Assembly: GCA_018221005.1 (NCBI GenBank)
Contig: JAAOXW010000039.1
Location: forward strand, 1-23,894
From: Candidatus Altarchaeota archaeon
Lineage (GTDB): Archaea; SpSt-1190
DNA length: 23,894 bases
Reading direction: 5' to 3'
Position numbers and translations under genes: made by a program. Position 1 is the first letter of the stretch; each line of letters starts with the position of its first letter. Positions 14,471 to 20,193 of the stretch are shown piece by piece. The notes beneath the pieces were generated by a model, which was not told the origin of the DNA, did not search any database, and was given only the letters and a program-made list of their open reading frames with translations.

Positions 14471-14585
14471 GGGCCCGTAGCTCAGTCGGTCAGAGCGCCG
14501 GTCTTATATGGCCACCTCTGGCATATTAACAAACAGAAGAGTCTAGGAAAGCCGGAGGCCCAGGGTTCGAATCCCTGCGGGCCCA
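14471..14585 (+). tRNA. tRNA-Ile(UAU) with intron
   Basis: Acceptor GGGCCCG (14471-14477) pairs with CGGGCCC (14578-14584); A73 at 14585; no encoded CCA. The D stem is GCTC/GAGC, the anticodon stem CCGGT/GCCGG (one U-G pair), the variable loop AGGCC, and the T arm CAGGG-TTCGAAT-CCCTG. The anticodon loop after splicing is CTTATAA, with anticodon TAT at 14505-14507, reading AUA. The acceptor and A73 fit archaeal isoleucine tRNA. The mature tRNA is 74 nt after removal of 41 nt. Most archaea read AUA with a CAU tRNA modified by TiaS, so this is the rarer solution. Aminoacylation by IleRS is expected. Confidence 0.88.
14509..14549 (+). other. Archaeal tRNA intron (41 nt) in tRNA-Ile
   Basis: It sits at the canonical 37/38 position. 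A bulge-helix-bulge is visible: CTTA (14503-14506) pairs with TAGG (14544-14547) as the 4-bp helix, with 3-nt bulges TAT (14507-14509) and AAA (14548-14550). Cutting after the second bulge base on each side gives a normal 7-base anticodon loop. Inside, GCCA and TGGC form a small hairpin around CCTC. Confidence 0.8.
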
Positions 14586-14707
14586 ATCCAACCCTGCGGG
14601 GTTGGATGAACAAAATTGCCCCGCCCACGGGCGGGGCGCTAAGCTACGCGTGCTGGTGAACTTCGGTGAACTGGCACCAGTATTCATCCAACTCGCAAGT
14701 TGGATTG
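14586..14707 (+). repeat. Hairpin-filled spacer between tRNA-Ile and tRNA-Leu
   Basis: Four inverted repeats nearly fill the 122 bases. (1) ATCCAACCC/GGGTTGGAT around TGCG, 14586-14607, starting directly after A73. (2) GCCCCGCC/GGCGGGGC around CACG, 14618-14637. (3) CTGGTG (14653-14658) with CACCAG (14675-14680). (4) ATCCAACT/AGTTGGAT around CGCA, 14686-14705, ending two bases before tRNA-Leu. Hairpins 1 and 4 share the stem sequence ATCCAAC and could also pair with each other, closing the spacer. The region could be processing signals or a small RNA; neither can be proven here. Confidence 0.7.
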
Positions 14708-14792
14708 GCGGGGGTGGCGGAGTCTGGTCAAACGTGCAGGATTGAGGTTCCTGTGGCTAGTGCCTGCGAGGGTTCAAATCCCTTCTCCCGCA
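14708..14792 (+). tRNA. tRNA-Leu(GAG)
   Basis: Class II tRNA of 85 nt. Acceptor GCGGGGG pairs with CTCCCGC (one G-U) and is followed by A73 at 14792. Anticodon stem CAGGA (14737-14741) pairs with TCCTG (14749-14753) around TTGAGGT, giving anticodon GAG (14744-14746), which reads CUC and CUU. The variable arm forms GGC-TAGT-GCC. The T arm is GAGGG-TTCAAAT-CCCTT. No intron and no encoded CCA. Probably cotranscribed with tRNA-Ile, since no TATA box is seen in the GC-rich spacer. Confidence 0.9.
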
Positions 14793-14793
14793 A

Positions 14794-14875
14794 TGCCCCG
14801 CAGGGCACTTGACCAAAAATGTAGTTTTTCCTGCAGACAAAATGCATAGCATGCCCGCAGGCACCTTGACCAAAA
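14794..14875 (+). repeat. Two diverged copies of a hairpin-plus-tail repeat
   Basis: Copy 1 (14794-14818) is TGCCC-CGCA-GGGCA followed by CTTGACCAAAA. Copy 2 (14852-14875) is TGCC-CGCA-GGCA followed by CCTTGACCAAAA. One base is missing from each stem arm of copy 2 relative to copy 1, so the hairpin is kept. Copy 1 begins one base after tRNA-Leu and is followed by TAGTTTTT, a possible terminator. Confidence 0.55.
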
Positions 14876-14916
14876 CAAACCACCAAGATTTTAAGGTACC
14901 TGCAATATTTGGTTTA

Positions 14917-15684
14917 ATGGCCCCCTTGCTTGGCATGAAATTTGCGGTGTCTGATAAGGATGTTTTTTTGAACAGCGTTTCTGAACTGGAAGGGGAAGGA
15001 ATTATCATTAGTGGTTTTGAAGTACACACTGAACGGCGTAACACCCCCGAGGAAATTGCAGATGCAATTGACTTTGTTCGCTCAGGTTTTAGTCCGAAAT
15101 TTGAAGGTATTCATCCTCCCTTTCCAACTTATGCGGAAAATACCTTTTTGGTGTGGGACCGAATCTCTGCCGATTTAGGGCTCACTTATACTGTAATGCA
15201 TGCCGCAGTGTCTAATGATAAACTCAAGTTGGAACATGAAGTGGGCAGACTTTTGGCACAGGCAAAGAATACAGTCTTCCTTGAAAATATTCCTTTCTTC
15301 GAGAAACACTATGGTGCCGGTTCACTTCCCGAGTTAGCAAAGCTTCATTCAGACATTTTATTTGACATTCCACACACTGTGTACAACTTTGAGAAAGGCT
15401 TCACTAAAGAAGCCCCACTCGAACAACTAATTACAACCTTTGACCATGTGAAGGCAATTCATGTTGCTGACAACCTGGAGGGAATGGGTGCAGTGCCCAA
15501 GGGGGGAGGAAGTGAGTTGTTTCAAACCATCATGAAGCAAGCATTCACAAAGCCAGAGTTACTGCTGATTGCTGAGCCAACGGGAGGTCACCATAACAAT
15601 GCCCAGGGGCATAAGGACACTTGCCGTGAGATATGGAGGTTGTGGGAAAATGCGAGAGACAAAAAAGACCAAGACGCAGTTTAG
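14917..15684 (+). CDS. Sugar phosphate isomerase/epimerase-like TIM-barrel protein
   Basis: 255 residues from ATG 14917. The order of strands and conserved acids resembles the xylose isomerase-like TIM barrel family, which includes endonuclease IV and sugar isomerases: FEGIHPPFPTYAEN, TYTVMHAAVS, NTVFLENIPF (metal-binding Glu position), ILFDIPHTVY, VKAIHVADNLEG and LLIAEPTGGHHN. Putative metal ligands are therefore His, Glu, Asp and His residues in these segments. Substrate unknown. The start is uncertain: ATG 14917 lies 25 bases after a TATA-like ATTTTAAG; ATG 14842 or 14851 would add about 22-25 residues lying in the repeat region, and MKFAVSD (14935) also looks like a natural start. Confidence 0.7.
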   Translation: MAPLLGMKFAVSDKDVFLNSVSELEGEGIIISGFEVHTERRNTPEEIADAIDFVRSGFSPKFEGIHPPFPTYAENTFLVWDRISADLGLTYTVMHAAVSNDKLKLEHEVGRLLAQAKNTVFLENIPFFEKHYGAGSLPELAKLHSDILFDIPHTVYNFEKGFTKEAPLEQLITTFDHVKAIHVADNLEGMGAVPKGGGSELFQTIMKQAFTKPELLLIAEPTGGHHNNAQGHKDTCREIWRLWENARDKKDQDAV

Positions 15685-16237
15685 GGTTGTGCTGTCGGGG
15701 GGAACCTGTAATGGAAAAACGACTACCTTACGGGAGCTAGAAAAACTGTGCAAAATCAGGGGCATTGATGCAGGTTTTGTCGAAGAAGCAGCTCGTGATA
15801 TTCTAAAAAACTCAATAGAATCGGGAAGTACTTGTCTTCCTTGGACTAATCCCCGATGGTTTCAATTGAGACTTTTTCGCTTTCAAAATAAACGAGAGCG
15901 AGCACCCAAGAATAACTTAGTGTTCTTGGATCGTTGTAAAGTTGATGGATTGATTTATTATTGGCTCGACAGCCTCAAAGTACATCCTGTAGTTTTGAGG
16001 GGGATTGAAAAGGAGCGATATGATTTAGTGTTTTTCCTTGCTCCTCTTCCCCACAGAAAGGATACCGAGCGGGTTGAGAATACTGCAGTTGTAAGAAAAA
16101 TTGCAGTTTTGGCGGAAAAGGCATACCAACGTTTTGGATATACGCCCATAGAGGTGCCCTTACTGTCCCCCCGAAAACGGGCCAAATTTATTCTTGAGAG
16201 GTCCCTTCTACTCCTAAAAGAAAAGCAAAGCAAATAA
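15650..16237 (+). CDS. P-loop ATPase/kinase (AAA_28, NadR-like)
   Basis: 195 residues from ATG 15650, chosen because GGAGGT lies about ten bases before it; it overlaps the previous gene by 35 bases. Walker A is GGTCNGKT (residues 17-24). VFLDRCKVDGLIYYW resembles the acidic strand and lid of NadR-type and dNK-like ATPases, and DLVFFLAPLPHRKDTERVEN resembles the nucleotide-binding lid segment of AAA_28 proteins. These hydrolyse or transfer phosphate from ATP; the substrate is unknown. The TIM-barrel gene, this gene and the following epimerase run in one direction with tight spacing and may share a pathway. Confidence 0.75.
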   Translation: MRETKKTKTQFRVVLSGGTCNGKTTTLRELEKLCKIRGIDAGFVEEAARDILKNSIESGSTCLPWTNPRWFQLRLFRFQNKRERAPKNNLVFLDRCKVDGLIYYWLDSLKVHPVVLRGIEKERYDLVFFLAPLPHRKDTERVENTAVVRKIAVLAEKAYQRFGYTPIEVPLLSPRKRAKFILERSLLLLKEKQSK

Positions 16238-16259
16238 AGTGCAAATTACTTCTATTTTA

Positions 16260-17300
16260 GTGAAATGGGCAATTACAGGAATTTCAGGGTTTATGGGCCA
16301 GCACATGGTTCAATATCTGCTTAAGAAAAAACAAAAAGTAACTGGGATAGATTTGTCCCCCTTTAATCCCAAAGAAGCCGCTAAGTCAGTACATTTCGTT
16401 CAGGGGGATATCCGTAATAAGGACACTCTTCGGAAAGCCTTCAAGGATGTGGATGTAATAGTTCATGCAGCTGCTGCACTTCCCCGCTGGAAGAAGGAAG
16501 ATATTTTTTCAGTTGATGTTGATGGAACTCGTAATGTATATGAGGTCGCAGAAGAACTCGGCATAAAACGTGTCATCTTTATTTCATCAACCGCTGTTTA
16601 CGGTTTGCCTAAAACACACCCCATCTCAGAAGAGTATCCCCTCGAAGGGGTGGGACCCTATGGTGAGGCAAAAGTTCAAGGAGAAGCGATTGTTCGAAGC
16701 TTCCGTGAAAAAGGCATGATTGCCCCAATAATTAGACCCAAGACTTTTGTAGGTTCAATTAGACTCGGAATTTTTTCAGTCATCTTTGATTGGGTTTATC
16801 ATCACAAAAATTTACCTATGTTGGGAAAAGCTAACAATCTCTACCAACTACTTGATGTAGATGATTTATGTGATGCAATCTATAAGACAGGTACACTCCC
16901 TAAATCTAAAGTGAATCAGGAGTTTAATATTGGTGCCACTAAATTTGGAACTGTTCGTGACCACATCAATTCACTTATGGCGGCAGAAAAGTATGAGGGA
17001 AAAATTATTTCTTTTGCTCCTTGGTTGGTTATTCCTCCACTCAAACTGCTCGACAAACTAAAGTTGTCCCCCTTCTATGAATGGTCATATGCTACTATTT
17101 ACAAAGACCATTATGTGGACGTAAGTAAAGCACAGAAAGTTCTAGGCTGGAAACCAAAATTATCATCCGAACAATCCCTTACAAATTCTTATTTGTGGTA
17201 CAAGAAACATTATGATGAAGTCCAAGGTAAGGAGGGAATCACCCACACCGTTCAATGGAATGCGGGAATTCTCAAATACATAATGGACTGGTTCTTCTAA
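16260..17300 (+). CDS. NAD-dependent epimerase/dehydratase (extended SDR)
   Basis: 346 residues from GTG 16260, giving MKWAITGISGFMGQHM with the Rossmann motif TGxSGFMG at residues 6-13. The catalytic set is FISSTAVYG (Ser/Thr) and YGEAK (YxxxK). VHFVQGDIRNKDTL and DVIVHAAA are typical strands of this fold. The C-terminal part (IRPKTFVGS, LLDVDDLCDAI, FNIGA) matches nucleotide-sugar epimerases and related 3-beta-HSD-type enzymes. Substrate unknown. An in-frame GTG at 16239 (MQITSIL) would add seven residues before the fold begins; an AAATAAAG 24 bases before 16260 fits a leaderless start. The stop is one base from that of the convergent flavodiiron gene. Confidence 0.85.
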   Translation: MKWAITGISGFMGQHMVQYLLKKKQKVTGIDLSPFNPKEAAKSVHFVQGDIRNKDTLRKAFKDVDVIVHAAAALPRWKKEDIFSVDVDGTRNVYEVAEELGIKRVIFISSTAVYGLPKTHPISEEYPLEGVGPYGEAKVQGEAIVRSFREKGMIAPIIRPKTFVGSIRLGIFSVIFDWVYHHKNLPMLGKANNLYQLLDVDDLCDAIYKTGTLPKSKVNQEFNIGATKFGTVRDHINSLMAAEKYEGKIISFAPWLVIPPLKLLDKLKLSPFYEWSYATIYKDHYVDVSKAQKVLGWKPKLSSEQSLTNSYLWYKKHYDEVQGKEGITHTVQWNAGILKYIMDWFF

Positions 17301-17301
17301 C

Positions 17302-18477
17302 TCATAGTTCGGAATGTTTTTCAACAATGATTTCGGCCAATTTATCGAGTCTTTCAAAGTCAATTTCCTTAGGTACACCTTTAACCATAACTGGCTCCAA
17401 CCTCTCTGCCTTCAGATTAGGTAATAACTCACTAAAGTTTTCTGCAAGCTTTCCTGCCCATCCAAATGAGCCAATAACCGCCAAAAACTTAGTTTTAGGT
17501 TTTAGTAGATTGATTAATACGGCCACATTAATGGCATTGGGATGTGGTGCTCCTAGAAATACGGGAGATGCAAGTACAAGACTAGCTGAGTCTATGAGGT
17601 CCATCGCCAGCACGCCAGAATCTATACCTGTCATATTATGGCTAATGACTTCAATCCCCCTTTCCTTCAATGCATTTTCCAAGTAAGCTGCCATTTTCTT
17701 GGTACTCTCGTGCATTGAGACCCAAGCAATTAATACTTTCTTTTTCATTTTTCCCGAGGTCCATTCTTCATAAAGGTCAAGTATGAACTCTGGGTTTTTG
17801 TAGACTGGCCCATGACTCGTTGCAATAATCTTTGGTTTTAATTCACGAACCATCGTGGTATGTTTTTTTACAAAGGGTACAAACGGCATCATAATTTCTG
17901 CATAATACCTCTTTGCTTCGTCCTCAATTATCTTATCATTCTTTGAAATAATATTTTCGGTTGCAAGGTGTGAACCATAGAGGTCGCAAGTGAATAAAAT
18001 GTTATCTTCTTTTAGAAGTGTGAACATAGTTTCAGGCCAATGCACCCAGGGGGTCAAAATAAATTTCAGGGTTTTGTTCCCAAGTGAAAGTTCGTCCCCA
18101 TTTTTTATTAATTGAATTTTTTCATCAGGTATATTGAGTAAATCCTGCAACATTGTTTTTGCCATTGAATGTGTGACTACTTTTGCCATTGGAAATTTTT
18201 CAAGTAGTGCAGGTATTGCTCCCGAGTGGTCTTGCTCCGCATGTTGAGAAACAATGAAATCCAACGTTTTTATCCCGATTTCGTCGAGATTTTTGAAAAG
18301 TATGTCAGTCTTTGACGGGTCGACCCCATCAATCAACGCAACTTTCTTTGAGCCACGAATTAAGTATGAGTTGTAGGTGGTTCCGTGTGGGAGTGGAATA
18401 AGTTCGTCAAAATATTTCCTTGAAGGGTCAAGTGACCCCACCCAATGAACTCCTGTTACTATTTCCTTGGCACCCAA
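17302..18477 (-). CDS. Flavodiiron protein (A-type flavoprotein, O2/NO reductase)
   Basis: 391 residues. The metallo-beta-lactamase domain (1-245) carries the diiron ligands: H79-x-E81-x-D83-H84 (QHAEQDH), H146 (WVHWPE), D165 (TCDLYGSH) and H222 (ATSHGP). The flavodoxin domain (about 252-391) starts KKKVLIAWVSMHESTKKMAAYLE, with SMHEST as the FMN phosphate loop. It reduces O2 to water, or NO to N2O, using electrons from rubredoxin, ferredoxin or F420H2. The start is TTG 18477, with AGGAG six bases before it. It lies 31 bases after peroxiredoxin on the same strand, so both are probably one mRNA controlled by the palindrome at 19198-19212. Confidence 0.93.
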   Translation of the reverse strand: MGAKEIVTGVHWVGSLDPSRKYFDELIPLPHGTTYNSYLIRGSKKVALIDGVDPSKTDILFKNLDEIGIKTLDFIVSQHAEQDHSGAIPALLEKFPMAKVVTHSMAKTMLQDLLNIPDEKIQLIKNGDELSLGNKTLKFILTPWVHWPETMFTLLKEDNILFTCDLYGSHLATENIISKNDKIIEDEAKRYYAEIMMPFVPFVKKHTTMVRELKPKIIATSHGPVYKNPEFILDLYEEWTSGKMKKKVLIAWVSMHESTKKMAAYLENALKERGIEVISHNMTGIDSGVLAMDLIDSASLVLASPVFLGAPHPNAINVAVLINLLKPKTKFLAVIGSFGWAGKLAENFSELLPNLKAERLEPVMVKGVPKEIDFERLDKLAEIIVEKHSEL

Positions 18478-18508
18478 TATATCTCCTACTAGTTCTTACA
18501 CTACTCCA

Positions 18509-19180
18509 TTATACTGATTTATAACAAAACCACCAATCTTTGCATTCATTCCCTTCCTTATTTTTTTCAGCCTCTTGCTTGCTTTTTGCAGGGGGGATTA
18601 ACACTTTACTACCAATTATTTCATTTTTTGGCCAATTAGCAGGCAGGGCTACTTTCTTTAAATCTGCAAGTTGTAATCCCTTTACAATTCGGTGTATTTC
18701 CTCAAGGTTCCTGCCCAATTCACCTGGGTAGTACAGAAGCGTACGAATAATCCCCTTTGGGTCCAGAACAAAGACAGCTCTCACTGTTGACTTTCCAGCA
18801 TTCGGATGTAGCATTCCGAGTTTCTTAGCAATTTCTCCGCTGTGGTCTGCAATTACAGGAAACTCAATTTTGATGTCGAGATTTTTGTGAATCCATTCCA
18901 ACCACTCAAGATGGCTGAAGACTTGGTCCATACTGAGCCCAATTAATTTGGTATTCAATTTTTTGAAACTCTCCATTCTTGTTTGAAAGGCATGAAACTC
19001 CGTTGTGCAGACTGGTGTGAAGTCTGCAGGGTGGCTAAAGAGAATAGTCCAATGCCCACGATAGGCCTCTGGAAATTTTATTGTTCCTTGAGTAGTCTCT
19101 GCTTCAAAGCTTGGCATCTTGTCCCCAATAAGGGGAATCCTTCTGTATTCACGAGTCGATTCACTAATTTGTTTCTCCAC
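18509..19180 (-). CDS. Peroxiredoxin (archaeal Prx6-type, two extra C-terminal Cys)
   Basis: 223 residues. Reduces H2O2 and organic peroxides in the cytoplasm. The active site is PADFTPVC, with the peroxidatic Cys at residue 58 and PxxxTxxC intact. The C-terminal arm ends NECKDWWFCYKSV, with Cys213 and Cys219, the spacing of the archaeal Prx6 group in which the first of these Cys resolves. Length matches the group. The start is GTG 19180, about five bases after GGTGA. A TATA-like GCTTATAATG (19221-19212) and the palindromic operator precede it. It is cotranscribed with the flavodiiron protein. Confidence 0.92.
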   Translation of the reverse strand: MEKQISESTREYRRIPLIGDKMPSFEAETTQGTIKFPEAYRGHWTILFSHPADFTPVCTTEFHAFQTRMESFKKLNTKLIGLSMDQVFSHLEWLEWIHKNLDIKIEFPVIADHSGEIAKKLGMLHPNAGKSTVRAVFVLDPKGIIRTLLYYPGELGRNLEEIHRIVKGLQLADLKKVALPANWPKNEIIGSKVLIPPAKSKQEAEKNKEGNECKDWWFCYKSV

Positions 19181-19197
19181 AAAATCACCGTAGAGAC

Positions 19198-19212
19198 GTT
19201 AACACTGTTAAC
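19198..19212 (-). promoter_or_regulatory. 15-bp perfect palindrome, putative operator of the peroxiredoxin-flavodiiron operon
   Basis: GTTAACA-C-TGTTAAC is a perfect inverted repeat of 7 bp around a central base. It lies 17-32 bases before the GTG, between the TATA box and the predicted transcription start, a classic place for a repressor. The next copy is at 6749-6763 (14 of 15 bases). It is not the GTTn3AAC pattern known for SurR. Confidence 0.55.
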
Positions 19213-19221
19213 ATTATAAGC
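19212..19221 (-). promoter_or_regulatory. TATA box of the peroxiredoxin operon
   Basis: GCTTATAATG on the minus strand predicts transcription start near 19190, leaving a leader of about ten bases with GGTGA as RBS. It directly abuts the palindrome. Confidence 0.55.
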
Positions 19222-19228
19222 TTTATTG

Positions 19229-19795
19229 TCATTCACTATATTTATCAAAGAAGAAGTTTTTCTCCGGGGCCTTTCTAGTTCTCGCCCTAACGAGCTTTTC
19301 TTTGAGTCTGTCTGTGATTTTTTCCTTTAAGTTTTCTGGCTTTGCAGGATATCCAAAAGCGACCAAAACAATGGGTTTAAAGTCATGTGGGAATCCAACT
19401 GCACTCTTTAGCTTTTCCGAATTCCACCCTGCCATCTGGCGAGAGCCAAGTCCAAGATGCTCTGCTTGGATTACCATGCTCATAACAGACAGCCCAATAT
19501 CATAAAGCAGGTACTCAATGCCTTGTGATTCACACCCGTCCTTAGTACGACCACCAACTGCTACAAGAAGCGGTGCCCCCTTTGCCCACCCATTTCCTAG
19601 GCTGAGTGATGCTTCAACAGCTTCTCTTGAGCTGGCGTCTTTGTCAATTAATACATAATTCCATGGTTGGTTGTTGAAGCATGATGGGGCCCAACGGGCA
19701 GCCTCAATTAAGAGCTCAATTTTTTCTTTTTCGATTGGTGTGTCCTTGTATAAGAACTTGCTTTTTCGGTTTTTAATTTCAGATAGTATTTCCAT
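19229..19795 (-). CDS. Nitroreductase-family FMN oxidoreductase
   Basis: 188 residues from ATG 19795. Family features: the N-terminal IKNRKSKFLYKDTPIEKEKIELLIEAARWAPSCFNNQPWNYVLI, with the Arg-Ser/Lys-FMN and AP-S-x-NxQPW segment, and DIGLSVMSMVIQAEHLGLGSRQMAGW with the glycine-rich isoalloxazine contact. It reduces nitro compounds, flavins or quinones using NAD(P)H; the substrate is unknown. The frame stays open upstream to 19903, but those residues overlap tRNA-Trp; the ATG 19795 has AAAGGTGAAC just before it. It is one of three redox genes on this strand, just upstream of peroxiredoxin, but the 48-base gap contains the peroxiredoxin promoter. Confidence 0.88.
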   Translation of the reverse strand: MEILSEIKNRKSKFLYKDTPIEKEKIELLIEAARWAPSCFNNQPWNYVLIDKDASSREAVEASLSLGNGWAKGAPLLVAVGGRTKDGCESQGIEYLLYDIGLSVMSMVIQAEHLGLGSRQMAGWNSEKLKSAVGFPHDFKPIVLVAFGYPAKPENLKEKITDRLKEKLVRARTRKAPEKNFFFDKYSE

Positions 19796-19824
19796 AAGTT
19801 CACCTTTTTGATGTGTTTTTTGAT

Positions 19825-19850
19825 CAAACTTTTTTTGCGAAAAAAGTTTG
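19825..19850 (-). terminator. T-rich hairpin after tRNA-Trp
   Basis: CAAACTTTTTT pairs with AAAAAAGTTTG around CGC on the minus strand, an 11-bp stem beginning within the last bases of tRNA-Trp. The T run directly after the tRNA fits archaeal termination, and the hairpin may mark the 3' end for processing. Confidence 0.5.
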
Positions 19851-20000
19851 GGGTCAGGGGGATTTGAACCCCCACGAGCAGGTTTCTCCAAACCCATTCT
19901 CAATCACCTCATGGACACATACGGCGATGCATTGTCCAAGATCAGCGCTCCGGTAATAGTATTACTGGAGCCTACCAGGCTGCCGTTACCTCATGACCCC
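19849..20000 (-). tRNA. tRNA-Trp(CCA) with intron
   Basis: Acceptor GGGGTCA (20000-19994) pairs with TGACCCC (19856-19850), with A73 at 19849. The D stem is AGGT/GCCT with a 7-base loop AACGGCA. Anticodon stem GTAGG (19975-19971) pairs with CCTGC (19882-19878). The spliced loop is CTCCAGA with anticodon CCA at 19968-19966. The T arm is GGGGG-TTCAAAT-CCCCC. Variable loop TCGT has only four bases. The mature tRNA is 71 nt. The loop matches the form I recall for archaeal tRNA-Trp. No CCA is encoded. Confidence 0.88.
19884..19964 (-). other. Archaeal tRNA intron (81 nt) in tRNA-Trp
   Basis: The intron lies between positions 37 and 38. The bulge-helix-bulge has a 4-bp helix CTCC (19970-19967) with GGAG (19889-19886), and 3-nt bulges AGT and AAA. 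A second hairpin, GGACA/TGTCC with an inner ATGC/GTAT, forms inside the intron. No convincing C/D box pair is visible, unlike the guide RNA known in the tRNA-Trp intron of haloarchaea. Confidence 0.78.
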
Positions 20001-20066
20001 GACCTTTGACCAAGGTCGATCAATGTGCTGATTCGTGCGCCGCAGCGCATCTCACCAGCACGCGTA
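20001..20066 (-). promoter_or_regulatory. Structured 5' leader of pre-tRNA-Trp
   Basis: Reading 5' to 3' on the minus strand: TACGCGTGCTGGTGA (20066-20052, shared with the tRNA-Leu leader), a GTGCTG/CAGCAC stem (20061-20056 with 20030-20025) enclosing TGCGC-TGCG-GCGCA (20049-20036), then a GACCTT/AAGGTC hairpin (20017-20001) ending exactly at the first base of the tRNA. Confidence 0.55.
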
Positions 20067-20084
20067 TTTCTATGTGGTTTTGAC

Positions 20085-20098
20085 ATTTTTAACCTTTC
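20085..20098 (-). promoter_or_regulatory. BRE-TATA promoter of tRNA-Trp
   Basis: GAAAGG (BRE-like) followed by TTAAAAAT on the minus strand. Centre-to-start spacing of 25 predicts a transcript beginning near 20063, at the shared 15-mer. Confidence 0.6.
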
Positions 20099-20109
20099 GG
20101 GCTTTTGGT

Positions 20110-20129
20110 CGAGCCACCGAAGTGGCTCG
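20110..20129. terminator. Perfect 8-bp hairpin with TTCG/CGAA loop
   Basis: CGAGCCAC and GTGGCTCG around CGAA on the plus strand, or around TTCG on the minus strand, where it closes with the stable C(UUCG)G tetraloop. TTTT follows on the plus strand. It lies between two copies of GAAAGGTTAAAA (minus strand). The role is unclear. Confidence 0.35.
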
Positions 20130-20141
20130 TTTTAACCTTTC
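20129..20141 (-). promoter_or_regulatory. Second BRE-TATA copy upstream of tRNA-Trp
   Basis: GAAAGGTTAAAAC on the minus strand repeats the 12 bases GAAAGGTTAAAA found at 20098-20087. It could be a tandem promoter starting near 20107. Confidence 0.4.
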
Positions 20142-20165
20142 TGACTATTCGGTTTAATCAGAAGC

Positions 20166-20173
20166 CATAAATG
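20166..20173 (+). promoter_or_regulatory. TATA box of the alpha/beta hydrolase gene
   Basis: CATAAATG centred 25 bases before GTG 20194. Confidence 0.5.
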
Positions 20174-20193
20174 GCTACCCGCACCCTGTTAAT

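Noticed and set aside
14793..14916. Extending the TIM-barrel protein to the TTG at 14809
   Set aside because: The added residues come from hairpin repeats next to the tRNA, and a TATA-like box sits correctly for ATG 14917. Not fully excluded for ATG 14842 or 14851.
19198..19212. SurR site before peroxiredoxin
   Set aside because: SurR sites are GTTn3AAC; this palindrome has AACn3GTT in its centre and does not fit.
19796..19903. N-terminal extension of the nitroreductase frame
   Set aside because: It runs into tRNA-Trp and its terminator, and the ATG at 19795 has a good RBS directly before it.
19884..19964. C/D box guide RNA in the tRNA-Trp intron
   Set aside because: CTGA- and GTGATTGA-like stretches exist but not in the C, D', C', D order with proper spacing.
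20036..20061. Small protein gene in the 20001-20193 gap
   Set aside because: The gap is filled by inverted repeats and promoter elements and has no convincing reading frame.
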